NCBI RefSeq assembly: GCF_015840715.1
Contig: NZ_CP060397.1
Span: forward strand, 310,001 to 374,000
Length of the DNA stretch: 64,000 nucleotides
Source of the DNA: Synechococcus sp. CBW1004
GTDB taxonomy: Bacteria; Cyanobacteriota; Cyanobacteriia; PCC-6307; Cyanobiaceae
Direction: 5' to 3'
Shown here: positions 8,853-19,100 of the stretch, in pieces
How positions within the stretch are numbered: position 1 is the first letter of the stretch
Layout: every line of letters starts with the position of its first letter
Translations under genes and position numbers: made by a program
Notes under the pieces: model-generated
The model's input: only the letters and a program-made list of their open reading frames with translations
The model's database searches: none
Told to the model about the DNA's origin: nothing

Positions 8853-10271
8853 ATGGCCAGTACTGCCCAGGACGTGCTTCGTCGCATCAAGGACGAGGGC
8901 ATCGAACTGATCGATCTCAAATTCGTCGATCTGCATGGCAAGTGGCAGCACCTGACCGTCTGCAACGACCTGATTGATGAGGCCGCCTTCACTGAGGGCG
9001 TCGCCTTCGATGGTTCCTCGATCCGCGGCTGGAAGGCGATCAATGAATCGGACATGGCGATGGTGCCGGATCCGAACACCGCCTGGATCGATCCCTTCTA
9101 CAGCCACAAGACCCTCAGCCTGATCTGCTCGATCCAGGAGCCCCGCAGCGGCCAGCCCTACGCCCGCTGTCCCCGTTCGCTGGCCCAGAAGGCCCTCGAC
9201 TACCTCGGTTCCACGGGCCTGGCCGACACCGCTTATTTCGGTCCAGAGCCCGAATTCTTCATCTTCGACGACGTCCGCTACAAGAGCAGCAACGGCAGCA
9301 GTTTCTACAGCGTCGACTCGATCGAGGCCCCCTGGAACAACGACCGCATCGAGGAGGGCGGCAACCTCGCCTACAAGATCCAGCTGAAGGAGGGCTATTT
9401 CCCCGTCGCTCCCAACGACACCCTGCAGGACATCCGCACCGAGATGCTCCTGACCATGGGCTCCCTGGGGGTGCCGATCGAGAAGCAGCACCATGAGGTG
9501 GCGACGGCGCAGCACGAGCTCGGCATCAAGTTCGCCGAGCTGATCAGCGCGGCCGACAACGTGATGATCTACAAGTATGTCGTCCGCAACATCGCCAGGA
9601 AGTACGGCAAGACGGCCACCTTCATGCCCAAGCCGGTGTTCGCCGACAACGGCAGCGGTATGCACGTGCACCAGAGCCTCTGGAAGGATGGCCAGCCCCT
9701 GTTCTTCGGGGAGGGCACCTACGCCAACCTGTCCCAGACCGCCCGCTGGTACATCGGTGGTCTGCTCAGGCATGCCCCGAGCTTCCTGGCGTTCACCAAC
9801 CCGACCACCAACAGCTACAAGCGCCTCGTGCCCGGCTTCGAGGCGCCGGTGAACCTGGTGTACTCCCAGGGCAATCGCTCGGCCGCCGTGCGCATCCCGC
9901 TCACCGGTACCAATCCCAAGGCCAAGCGCCTGGAGTTCCGCTCCGGCGACGCTCTCTCGAATCCGTACCTGGGCTTCGCGGCGATGCTGATGGCGGGCAT
10001 CGACGGCATCCGCAACCAGATCGATCCGGGTGACGGCACCGATGTCGACCTGTTCGAGCTCTCCGCCGAGGAGCTCTCGAAGATCCGCACCGTCCCCGCC
10101 TCGCTCAACGGCTCCCTCGAGGCTCTCGATGCCGACAAGGACTACCTGCTGGCCGGCGGTGTCTTCACCGAGGACTTCATCAGCAACTGGATCGCCATGA
10201 AGTACGAGGAGGTGCAGCAGCTGCGCCAGCGCCCTCACCCCCACGAGTTCGTCATGTACTACGACGCCTGA
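8853..10271 (+). CDS. glnA: Glutamine synthetase type I
   Basis: A 472-residue GSI enzyme that makes glutamine from glutamate, ammonium and ATP; the dodecamer is the entry point of nitrogen. Signatures: [11 protein letters not shown] near the N-terminus, [10 protein letters not shown] (metal site), [21 protein letters not shown] (substrate and metal binding), [27 protein letters not shown] (ATP-binding segment) and a C-terminal stretch with [15 protein letters not shown]. Length and motifs are normal for cyanobacteria. It is preceded by an NtcA-type promoter and followed by a strong intrinsic terminator, so it is probably a single-gene unit. Confidence 0.98.
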   Translation: MASTAQDVLRRIKDEGIELIDLKFVDLHGKWQHLTVCNDLIDEAAFTEGVAFDGSSIRGWKAINESDMAMVPDPNTAWIDPFYSHKTLSLICSIQEPRSGQPYARCPRSLAQKALDYLGSTGLADTAYFGPEPEFFIFDDVRYKSSNGSSFYSVDSIEAPWNNDRIEEGGNLAYKIQLKEGYFPVAPNDTLQDIRTEMLLTMGSLGVPIEKQHHEVATAQHELGIKFAELISAADNVMIYKYVVRNIARKYGKTATFMPKPVFADNGSGMHVHQSLWKDGQPLFFGEGTYANLSQTARWYIGGLLRHAPSFLAFTNPTTNSYKRLVPGFEAPVNLVYSQGNRSAAVRIPLTGTNPKAKRLEFRSGDALSNPYLGFAAMLMAGIDGIRNQIDPGDGTDVDLFELSAEELSKIRTVPASLNGSLEALDADKDYLLAGGVFTEDFISNWIAMKYEEVQQLRQRPHPHEFVMYYDA

Positions 10272-10300
10272 TCGCAGGCCCGCACTACTAGACGAATACT

Positions 10301-10369
10301 GGCTTGTCCCCAAGAATGGTCCCCAAGATCGACCCCAAGGTCTTGGGCTCCAATGGGACGGGACAAGCC
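10301..10369. repeat. Nested inverted repeat with CCCCAAG direct repeats
   Basis: GGCTTGTCCC (10301-10310) pairs with GGGACAAGCC (10360-10369), and inside it CCCAAGA (10322-10328) pairs with TCTTGGG (10341-10347). CCCCAAG also recurs directly at 10308, 10321 and 10333. It lies just downstream of glnA and before the intrinsic terminator. It may be an RNA hairpin in the glnA 3' UTR or a remnant of a recombination site next to the insertion sequences. Confidence 0.55.
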
Positions 10370-10384
10370 AACCAGAGTTGAGGG

Positions 10385-10435
10385 AACCCCTCGTGGCTTG
10401 GGCCTGTACCGCAGGCAGGGCCGTGAGGGGTTTTT
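10385..10435 (+). terminator. Intrinsic terminator of glnA
   Basis: AACCCCTC and GAGGGGTT form the outer stem. Inner complementary blocks (GGC/GCC and GCCTG/CAGGC) extend it, and TTTTT followed by C closes it on the plus strand. It lies about 115 bases after the glnA stop codon. This is the clearest Rho-independent terminator in the window. Confidence 0.85.
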
Positions 10436-10481
10436 CTTCGTCAAAGGAAGCTCTGATCAAGACCGGGAATTGAGCGCAAGC

Positions 10482-10507
10482 GTGTCTCATTCTCGTCAAT
10501 GAGACAC
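10482..10507. repeat. 10-bp perfect inverted repeat in AT-richer DNA
   Basis: GTGTCTCATT and AATGAGACAC are separated by six bases. The segment marks the transition from the glnA region to the insertion-sequence remnants and is richer in A+T than its neighbours. It may be an end of an old mobile element or a second hairpin. No gene is seen between 10440 and 10634. Confidence 0.45.
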
Positions 10508-10634
10508 AAGTGGGGTATTTTGTCCTTGGCTACTCGCCAGGTGCTCCAATCCAGGGCCTGACTGGCTTATTTCTCGTGAGTTCCCCGATCATTTTTGGCT
10601 GCTCACCCTCAAGATGGCACACTTATTCTGTCAT

Positions 10635-11025
10635 TTACGCTGTAGAAGGACAACGTTCGCGCACCATCCAGAGATTGGCGAGGGCAAACAGCATCGTCAG
10701 CTTGAGGTTGTTCTTGCGGATGCCTCGGTAGAAGACCTTCCGAAATCCAAACTGGCACTTGATGATCCGAAATGGATGCTCCACCTTTGCCCTGACATGT
10801 GCTTTCGCCGCCTCCATCAGATCCAGCAGTCTTCCCTCTGGGGTGTCCGGTAGAACTCGGCGCTGTCCGGGCTTCATGGCGATGCGCATCTCTGCTTCGC
10901 AGTCCTTGAACGCCTCACGCTTTTCGATGCCGATGTGGCCAGAGTCGCCGTAGATCACGCGTTCCTCGCCATGGACGCGATCGGGTGCCGTGTTCAGCTC
11001 ATGGACGTTGGCAGCCGTGCTTGAC
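10635..11025 (-). pseudogene. IS5-family transposase, C-terminal fragment
   Basis: The minus-strand frame reads TAANVHELNTAPDRVHGEE, then VIYGDSGHIGIEKRE, and ends with VEHPFRIIKCQFGFRKVFYRG and a last helix. These are the last third of IS5-group DDE transposases: the third catalytic residues and the conserved YxGxEKR block. The N-terminal two thirds, including the first catalytic aspartate, are missing. An in-frame ATG at 10958 exists, but the homology runs further upstream to about 11025, where the IS3-type element abuts. It cannot encode an active transposase. Confidence 0.85.
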
Positions 11026-11095
11026 GTGGACCCCGGAAATCAGTCCAGGGTGAATGAGAGTCCTCATCCGGCCAGACTGGGCCGGGGACTCGACC

Positions 11096-11374
11096 ATGAA
11101 ACGCACCAGGCACACAGCCGAGCAGATCATCCGCAAGCTCAAAACCGCCGAGCAGCTGATCGCCCAGGGCAAGACCGTCGCCGACGTCTGCCGGGTGATC
11201 GAGGTGACGCAGCCCACCTACCACCGGTGGCGGCAGCAGTACGGCGGCATGCAGGCCGAGGAGGCCAGGCGGCTGACTCAGCTGGAGAAGGAGAACGCCA
11301 GGCTCAAGAAGCTGCTGGCCGAGGCAGAGCTGGAGAAGGCGATGCTCAAGGACCTCGCCGAGGGAAACTTCTGA
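11096..11374 (+). CDS. IS3-family transposase OrfA
   Basis: A 92-residue DNA-binding subunit of an IS3-type transposase. It has a helix-turn-helix (EQIIRKLKTAEQLIAQGKTVADVCRVIEVTQPTYHRWRQQYGG, split here by positions 8-50) followed by a leucine-zipper-like coiled coil (RRLTQLEKENARLKKLLAE) used for dimerisation. The start ATG at 11096 gives the usual MKRTRHTAEQI beginning. The stop TGA at 11372-11374 comes right after the heptamer GGGAAAC, which allows a -1 shift into OrfB. OrfA itself looks intact, but the element is truncated downstream. Confidence 0.9.
   Translation: MKRTRHTAEQIIRKLKTAEQLIAQGKTVADVCRVIEVTQPTYHRWRQQYGGMQAEEARRLTQLEKENARLKKLLAEAELEKAMLKDLAEGNF
11362..11368 (+). promoter_or_regulatory. 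Programmed -1 frameshift site GGGAAAC
   Basis: The heptamer follows the X XXY YYZ rule in the OrfA frame (G GGA AAC), two codons before the OrfA stop. A -1 slip leads exactly into the OrfB frame (GGG AAA CTT CTG). IS3-family elements normally make OrfAB fusion transposase in this way. Confidence 0.85.
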
Positions 11375-12198
11375 GCCCGGAGCGTCGCCGCAGGGCCGTT
11401 GTGGTCCTGCAGGAGCGTTACCGGGCTTCTGAACGCCAGGTCTGCCGTGTGGTGGGCCAACACCGCAGCACTCAGCGCCATCCGGCCAAGGTCGTCGATC
11501 TGGAGGAGGCCAAGCTCAGAAGCCGTCTCCGTGAGATCGCCGCTGAACACATCCGCTGGGGCCGTCGAATGGCCTATCGCCTGCTGCGGCGGGAGGGCTG
11601 GACCGTGAATCACAAGCGGGTGCAACGGCTCTGGCGAGAGGAAGGCCTGCAGCGGCCCACTCCCAGGAAGCGCAAGCGGGCACGCCCCGCCGACGGCTCA
11701 GTGCGGCGCCACCGGGCCGAGCATCCCCACCAGGTGTGGGCCATGGATTTCCAGTTCGACGCGACAGCCGATGGCCGCAGGCTCAAGTTCCTGAAAGTGA
11801 TCGACGAGCACAGCCGCTTTTGCCTGGCCATCCGGGTGGGCAGGCGCTGCAAGGCCAAGGACGTGGTGGCAGTGCTGGAGGAGCTCACCAGCATCTACCC
11901 GGCGCCGGCCTACATCCGATCGGACAACGGGCCGGAATTCATCGCGCAGGCCCTACGGGACTGGTGCGAGGGCAGTGACACCACCAGCACGGCCTACATC
12001 GAGCCGGGATCCCTGTCCAGCAGCCGCAGTGATGTGAGCTGCGGGATGCATCTCAGGCTGCGGTGGTGCCGTCAGTCACGAGCCAACAGTGACGTCCCAA
12101 TAGTGGCGTGCCAGCAGCGACCGAGAACGTCTGCCTCCATGCCGCTGCCATGCGGTTCGCGGACCCCCTGTGGCCGGATGGGAACAGCAACCTTCTGA
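11362..12198 (+). pseudogene. IS3-family transposase OrfB, truncated
   Basis: The catalytic half of an IS3 transposase (rve/DDE fold). The zinc-like HTH_21 region (RRMAYRLLRREGWTVNHKRV) is followed by AMDFQFDA (first Asp) and IRSDNGPEF (second Asp). Homology continues to TAYIEPGS and then stops near 12024. The next residues (LSSSRSDVSC and onward to the stop at 12198) are unrelated, and the third catalytic residue, a Glu about 35 residues after the second Asp, is absent. The encoded protein should be inactive. Confidence 0.88.
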
Positions 12199-12296
12199 AG
12201 GAGCCACCGCACGGTCCCACAAGGTTGAGCTTGAATCTGGCGGTGAGCGGTCCAGGATTCTTCTGCAGGGACCGCCCATTGGCGAATGCCGAGAGA
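12025..12296. other. Non-coding gap after the truncated IS
   Basis: About 270 bases between the end of IS3 homology and the response-regulator stop codon. The OrfB frame runs on by chance to 12198. I see no other gene, inverted repeat or recognisable IS end. It is probably debris from the event that truncated the element. Confidence 0.5.
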
Positions 12297-13004
12297 TCAC
12301 CTCAATACAAATCCCACACCGCGCACGGTGTGAATGAGCGGTTCGAGATCGGGGCGCTCAACCTTTCTGCGCAAGTAGCGGACGTAGACATCAAGCAGGT
12401 TGTCGTCACCTACCCAGGTTTCCCCCCACACCGCCTTGAGGATCTCCAGTCGCGGCATCACCTGCTGTTTGTGGCGCAGCAGATAGAGCAGCAAATCAAA
12501 TTCCTTCACCGTGAGTTTCAGCGGCTTTCCTGCCCGCAACACCGTGCGGCTCTTGATCCCCACCTGCAGATCGCGGTGACAGAGCAGATCTGCAGCCCGA
12601 TCACCTCCAGCCAGACGCGAGCGACGGCGCCAGACCCGCAGCCGCGCCCAGAGCTCGCCGGGATTGCAGGAGCTACTGATCACATCGTCGGCGCCGCCGT
12701 CCAGCACGGCGATCCGCTCTTCGGGCGTGGCGGTGTCAAGCTGAACCAACAGTGGCATCGCTGGCGCCGCCCTGCGCAGTTGCTCCAGAGCTTCCGTCAG
12801 AATCGAGCGGTTGGGAAGCGTGGTGTGATCCACCTGCCACAGCAGCGCCACCGGCGTTGAGTGCGCCAGCCATGCGAGACAACCCTCCAGCGAGCACACA
12901 GTCTCGACAGATGGCAACCCCTGCTGCTGGGCCGAGGAAGCCAACGCCGCCCCTTCTGCCTCTGGGGCCAGGATCAGCAGCCGATCTACTGCGGATGGGT
13001 ACAC
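12297..13004 (-). CDS. OmpR/PhoB-type regulator with degenerate receiver
   Basis: A 235-residue protein with a receiver-like N-terminus and a winged-helix DNA-binding C-terminus (LTVKEFDLLLYLLRHKQQVM, WVGDDNLLDVYVRYLRRKVE, TVRGVGFVLR), typical of the OmpR family. The receiver fold is recognisable (LDGGADDVISSSCNPGELWARL), but the phosphorylation residues are gone. The acidic pair is replaced by ILAPEAEG, the acceptor position in PVALLWQVDHTTLP is not an Asp in register, and the conserved Lys of the TKPF motif is Ser. It should act without phosphorylation. The start is a GTG. It is the last gene after the giant repeat protein on the same strand, so it may control the secretion locus. Confidence 0.85.
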   Translation of the reverse strand: MYPSAVDRLLILAPEAEGAALASSAQQQGLPSVETVCSLEGCLAWLAHSTPVALLWQVDHTTLPNRSILTEALEQLRRAAPAMPLLVQLDTATPEERIAVLDGGADDVISSSCNPGELWARLRVWRRRSRLAGGDRAADLLCHRDLQVGIKSRTVLRAGKPLKLTVKEFDLLLYLLRHKQQVMPRLEILKAVWGETWVGDDNLLDVYVRYLRRKVERPDLEPLIHTVRGVGFVLR

Positions 13005-13045
13005 AGCGTGTTAGCAACCCGCCGCTGCTGACAGCTTAAACCGGA

Positions 13046-13055
13046 AGTCACGTGA
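13046..13055. promoter_or_regulatory. Palindrome upstream of the regulator gene
   Basis: GTCACGTGAC is a perfect 10-bp palindrome 42 bases before the GTG start of the degenerate response regulator, in the 128-base gap after the giant gene. It could be an operator or part of a promoter. No convincing -35/-10 pair is visible next to it. Confidence 0.3.
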
Positions 13056-13132
13056 CGTCGTGGGATGACGAGATGAACCCGAGATCCGAGGCATCGACCT
13101 GCAGCTTTCACACAGACCAGATTCAGCCGGAT

Positions 13133-16100
13133 TTATCCGAACGAGGAACCGTTGTGATCGCACTCATCCGTTGGTGATGTATCAGGCTGATGGTGATGGA
13201 GACCGGTCATGGTCTGATCATCAGACAACCAGTCGGCATGATCCATTGCCACCAAGCCTGTATCGGCATCGGCAGGGGTGGGTTCGTCCAGACTGAAATC
13301 CTGATGCTCTTGTAGCGCTGTGGCTTCAATACCATGTTCGATGGCCGCATGCTCTTCTGAAGAGAGGCCATATTCAGAGGCGAATTCAACCACCAACTGA
13401 TCCAGGTCAGCGCTGCTTAGATCGGTCTGGATCTCCGATGATTCCAGAGGATCCTCATCTGCACCCTCAGCGCTGATCGTGGCAGCCACCAGATCAGCAA
13501 CAGAAACATCCGATCCTTCTGTTTCTCCATGCATCTCAGTGGCCAACGTATTGGTGCTGTCCTCCTCTGATGGCACCACCGTGTCTGATGTCAGGGGTTC
13601 CGGAGTCAGATCAGGCTCCACAGCTTCAACCAGGAAGGCCACATCTTCCGCCAGGCCAGTCGTGCCATCGGCGTAGGTGATGACCATCTGACCAAAAGAT
13701 AAAGCGCTTGAATCAGCGATAATTGCGGTAGAACTTCCGTCCAGATAGTCGAGGCCAATGGATACGATCCCCCAGTGGGCAAGGTCATGGTATTCACCGA
13801 ATTGCTGAACACCATCAACATTCAGATCCTGCCAAACCCCAAATGATTGCCAGGCACTGTCATTGGCGTCGAAGACTCCATCGTGATTGGAGTCGAAATA
13901 AGCGGCCAGAGCCTGCATATCTGTTGAGACAGCCGGATCATCTCCCCAAGAAGTGAGCACAATTTCAGCGACGTCATTCACTCGACCATCGCCATTGTGG
14001 TCGTACACCAAAAAACCATCTTCAGGGCCAATCCAGGCTGAGCCCACCTGCACGCCATCAACCTGAATCGAGACTCCAGAGTCGACAGAACTGAGAAAAC
14101 CAATCGCTCCATCGTTGTTCAGATCTAGTGCGATGGGTGGGGTGACCAGTGAGCCTCCTGAAGGAAAGTCGTCGAAGTTAGCTGGATTCGGAAAGCCTGG
14201 GTATGGGTTGCCAGCAAGATCAGAGTCGCCCGCAATTGCATCATTCCACTGAGCCGAAAGAACAGCATCATCGTAGGCATTGTACAGGGCATCACCTTTC
14301 CAGTGCCAGAATACAGTTGTTTCCCAGGCAGGATATGAAGTGGATGAGCCACCTCCAAGGCCGACAACGATCTCCTGGTCATTGGGGTTAATTTTGGTTT
14401 GGAGCACCGGATCATTGAAGCCACCCGATCCATTGGAGGTGACTTCTACAGCCCAGATGGACAATGCTCCCGCACGCCATTCACCAACTACAGGTGTGCG
14501 GTCATTGTCCTTCACGCTTCCAGTCTCAGTTCCATGAAGGCCGCCGCCAGTGATTGCATTGTCATCAAAAAGGATCTTCAAGGTTTGTAGAAGTTCTATC
14601 CCGCCATTCGCATAGGTTGCGTTGAGAGTAAAGACCTCGTTGCTGACATGAAGGCTGTTGCCATAGTCTGTGACATCATATATTCGGTTATTGACAAGGA
14701 GATTGGCTCCCGGGTTCAGATGAGCATTCACAACTACAAGCTTGAAATATTTTTCTCCGCTTGCAAGTGGAGATTCGTCGATCTCTGTGAACTTGGAGTC
14801 TTTGTAGGCAAAGGTGTCCACTTCGCTCACGTTGTATTTGTCATCATATTGGTGAACGTGCTTAGATGACTTTCCGGAGTCGTTGTAGGTGTCCACATCA
14901 ATATGCCCCCCCCTCAGCCCAAGCTGGGAGCTAAGTGTCAGAGTAAGGGTTGTCGTCGAGATGTCTCCATCGGCATCTTGAATGCTGTAGACAAAAACAT
15001 CCTGGTCTCCCTCCGACGAACTCCCATTGGCCGTATAAGTCCACCCTCCGTCAGCGTCCAGCTTGAGTGTTCCATACGTGCCCGCGATCTGGCTGCCTAC
15101 ACCAGTCGTAACAGAGGAAGAGAGATCGGAACCGGCAGCTCGAACACCAATCACACCCTGCCCCAAGACATTGGGACCGTCTGCACCAAACTGATCATTG
15201 AATAACACACCTTCATCCTCGTCAGCATGCCTCTCAGTGACCGCACCATTTACGCCAGAAGCATTTTCATTGTCAGCTATGGCCATGGGCACATCATCGA
15301 TAATCTCAACCGTGAGTGTCTCTGGAGACGATACAGCTGTGCCGTCCGATGTATTCAGTGAGAATACATCGGTCTCTGCCCCGGCTGCATCAGTGGCAGG
15401 ACTGGTGAGGAGGTATGTATAGTTTGCAACGCCTGTGGAGGCATCGTAACTTGTAATAGTCAATGTTCCGTTGGTTCCGCTGAAGCTGGCGCCAGCCAGG
15501 TTGGCAATCAGAACCGCGGTCCCGTTGATCGTGACGCTCTTGATATCATCAAGTCCGTCTGGATCCGACAGCGTAAAGATCCCCGATGCTGATCGAGTAG
15601 AAAGATCAGGGTTGCTGCCGTTTACAAGCCCAGACTCATAGACCTGTTCTGGCCCCGTCTGCGAGCCAAGAGTGGATGGATCCGTATCAATAACAATGGA
15701 CGGAGCCTTATTGACCGGATCAACGGTGATGGTGAGTGTGGAGGAATCGGTGGCCCCGACACCATCGGAGACGATGTAGGTGATCAGCGGGACGGTGCCG
15801 TTGTAATTGGCGGCCGGCGAGAAGGTATAAGCGCCATCGCTTGCGATCGTCAGGGTGCCAACGCCAGCGATCGTGGCGCTCTGGCCAGCGCTATAGGAGG
15901 TGGCATCACCATCCACCGTGAATGATGTGACGGCGAGGGGTCCATCACCGGTGGGGTTGGGAGTGCCATTATCGAGCACATTCCCGCTGATGGGAGTGTC
16001 TTCTGAAGTGGTGACGGATTCATCGTCATCAGAGAAGACGTCATCGACCGGATCAACGGTGATGGTGAGTGTGGAGGAATCGGTGGCCCCGACACCATCG

Positions 16101-19100
16101 GAGACGATGTAGGTGATCAGCGGGACGGTGCCGTTGTAATTGGCGGCCGGCGAGAAGGTATAAGCGCCATCGCTCGCGATCGTCAGGGTGCCAACGCCAG
16201 CGATCGTGGCGCTCTGGCCAGCGCTATAGGAGGTGGCATCACCATCCACCGTGAATGATGTGACGGCGAGGGGTCCATCACCGGTGGGGTTGGGAGTGCC
16301 ATTATCGAGCACATTCCCGCTGATGGGAGTGTCTTCTGAAGTGGTGACGGATTCATCGTCATCAGAGAAGACGTCATCGACCGGACCAACGGTGATGGTG
16401 AGTGTGGAGGAATCGGTGGCCCCGACACCATCGGAGACGATGTAGGTGATCAGCGGGACGGTGCCGTTGTAATTGGCGGCCGGCGAGAAGGTATAAGCGC
16501 CATCGCTTGCGATCGTCAGGGTGCCAACGCCAGCGATCGTGGCGCTCTGGCCAGCGCTATAGGAGGTGGCATCACCATCCACCGTGAATGATGTGACGGC
16601 GAGGGGTCCATCACCGGTGGGGTTGGGAGTGCCATTATCGAGCACATTCCCGCTGATGGGAGTGTCTTCTGAAGTGGTGACGGATTCATCGTCATCAGAG
16701 AAGACGTCATCGACCGGATCAACGGTGATGGTGAGTGTGGAGGAATCGGTGGCCCCGACACCATCGGAGACGATGTAGGTGATCAGCGGGACGGTGCCGT
16801 TGTAATTGGCGGCCGGCGAGAAGGTATAAGCGCCATCGCTTGCGATCGTCAGGGTGCCAACGCCAGCGATCGTGGCGCTCTGGCCAGCGCTATAGGAGGT
16901 GGCATCACCATCCACCGTGAATGATGTGACGGCGAGGGGTCCATCACCGGTGGGGTTGGGAGTGCCATTATCGAGCACATTCCCGCTGATGGGAGTGTCT
17001 TCTGAAGTGGTGACGGATTCATCGTCATCAGAGAAGACGTCATCGACCGGATCAACGGTGATGGTGAGTGTGGAGGAATCGGTGGCCCCGACACCATCGG
17101 AGACGATGTAGGTGATCAGCGGGACGGTGCCGTTGTAATTGGCGGCCGGCGAGAAGGTATAAGCGCCATCGCTTGCGATCGTCAGGGTGCCAACGCCAGC
17201 GATCGTGGCGCTCTGGCCAGCGCTATAGGAGGTGGCATCACCATCCACCGTGAATGATGTGACGGCGAGGGGTCCATCACCGGTGGGGTTGGGAGTGCCA
17301 TTATCGAGCACATTCCCGCTGATGGGAGTGTCTTCCTGGGTGGTGACGGATTCATCGTCATCAGAGAAGACGTCATCGACCGGATCAACGGTGATGGTGA
17401 GTGTGGAGGAATCGGTGGCCCCGACACCATCGGAGACGATGTAGGTGATCAGCGGGACGGTGCCGTTGTAATTGGCGGCCGGCGAGAAGGTATAAGCGCC
17501 ATCGCTTGCGATCGTCAGGGTGCCAACGCCAGCGATCGTGGCGCTCTGGCCAGCGCTATAGGAGGTGGCATCACCATCCACCGTGAATGATGTGACGGCG
17601 AGGGGTCCATCACCGGTGGGGTTGGGAGTGCCATTATCGAGCACATTCCCGCTGATGGGAGTGTCTTCCTGGGTGGTGACGGATTCATCGTCATCAGAGA
17701 AGACGTCATCGACCGGATCAACGGTGATGGTGAGTGTGGAGGAATCGGTGGCCCCGACACCATCGGAGACGATGTAGGTGATCAGCGGGACGGTGCCGTT
17801 GTAATTGGCGAGCGGCGAGAAGGTATAAGCGCCATCGCTTGCGATCGTCAGGGTGCCAACGCCAGCGATCGTGGCGCTCTGGCCAGCGCTATAGGAGGTG
17901 GCATCACCATCCACCGTGAATGATGTGACGGCGAGGGGTCCATCACCGGTGGGGTTGGGAGTGCCATTATCGAGCACATTCCCGCTGATGGGAGTGTCTT
18001 CCTGGGTGGTGACGGATTCATCGTCATCAGAGAAGACGTCATCGACCGGATCAACGGTGATGGTGAGTGTGGAGGAATCGGTGGCCCCGACACCATCGGA
18101 GACGATGTAGGTGATCAGCGGGACGGTGCCGTTGTAATTGGCGGCCGGCGAGAAGGTATAAGCGCCATCGCTTGCGATCGTCAGGGTGCCAACGCCAGCG
18201 ATCGTGGCGCTCTGGCCAGCGCTATAGGAGGTGGCATCACCATCCACCGTGAATGATGTGACGGCGAGGGGTCCATCACCGGTGGGGTTGGGAGTGCCAT
18301 TATCGAGCACATTCCCGCTGATGGGAGTGTCTTCCTGGGTGGTGACGGATTCATCGTCATCAGAGAAGACGTCATCGACCGGACCAACGGTGATGGTGAG
18401 TGTGGAGGAATCGGTGGCCCCGACACCATCGGAGACGATGTAGGTGATCAGCGGGACGGTGCCGTTGTAATTGGCGGCCGGCGAGAAGGTATAAGCGCCA
18501 TCGCTTGCGATCGTCAGGGTGCCAACGCCAGCGATCGTGGCGCTCTGGCCAGCGCTATAGGAGGTGGCATCACCATCCACCGTGAATGATGTGACGGCGA
18601 GGGGTCCATCACCGGTGGGGTTGGGAGTGCCATTATCGAGCACATTCCCGCTGATGGGAGTGTCTTCTGAAGTGGTGACGGATTCATCGTCATCAGAGAA
18701 GACGTCATCGACCGGATCAACGGTGATGGTGAGTGTGGAGGAATCGGTGGCCCCGACACCATCGGAGACGATGTAGGTGATCAGCGGGACGGTGCCGTTG
18801 TAATTGGCGGCCGGCGAGAAGGTATAAGCGCCATCGCTTGCGATCGTCAGGGTGCCAACGCCAGCGATCGTGGCGCTCTGGCCAGCGCTATAGGAGGTGG
18901 CATCACCATCCACCGTGAATGATGTGACGGCGAGGGGTCCATCACCGGTGGGGTTGGGAGTGCCATTATCGAGCACATTCCCGCTGATGGGAGTGTCTTC
19001 CTGGGTGGTGACGGATTCATCGTCATCAGAGAAGACGTCATCGACCGGATCAACGGTGATGGTGAGTGTGGAGGAATCGGTGGCCCCGACACCATCGGAG

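Larger units (their letters stand above)
10635..12024. mobile_element. Composite insertion-sequence remnant (IS5-like plus IS3-like)
   Basis: Two unrelated transposase fragments lie head to head. The IS5-like piece (minus strand) stops at about 11025, where a sequence beginning near TGGACCCCGGAAATCAG starts; this looks like the left end of the IS3-like element. The IS3-like homology ends near 12024. I could not identify a matching right-hand inverted repeat for either element, so exact borders are open. The simplest reading is that the IS3 element inserted into an older IS5 copy and then lost its right end. Confidence 0.7.

Noticed and set aside
8580-10499. 639-codon minus frame opposite glnA
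   Set aside because: The glutamine synthetase motifs are on the plus strand; the minus frame runs through promoter and terminator.
13133-15715. RTX toxin
   Set aside because: The C-terminal part has dockerin/EF-hand-like calcium loops but not the GGxGxDxUx nonapeptide repeats of RTX toxins.
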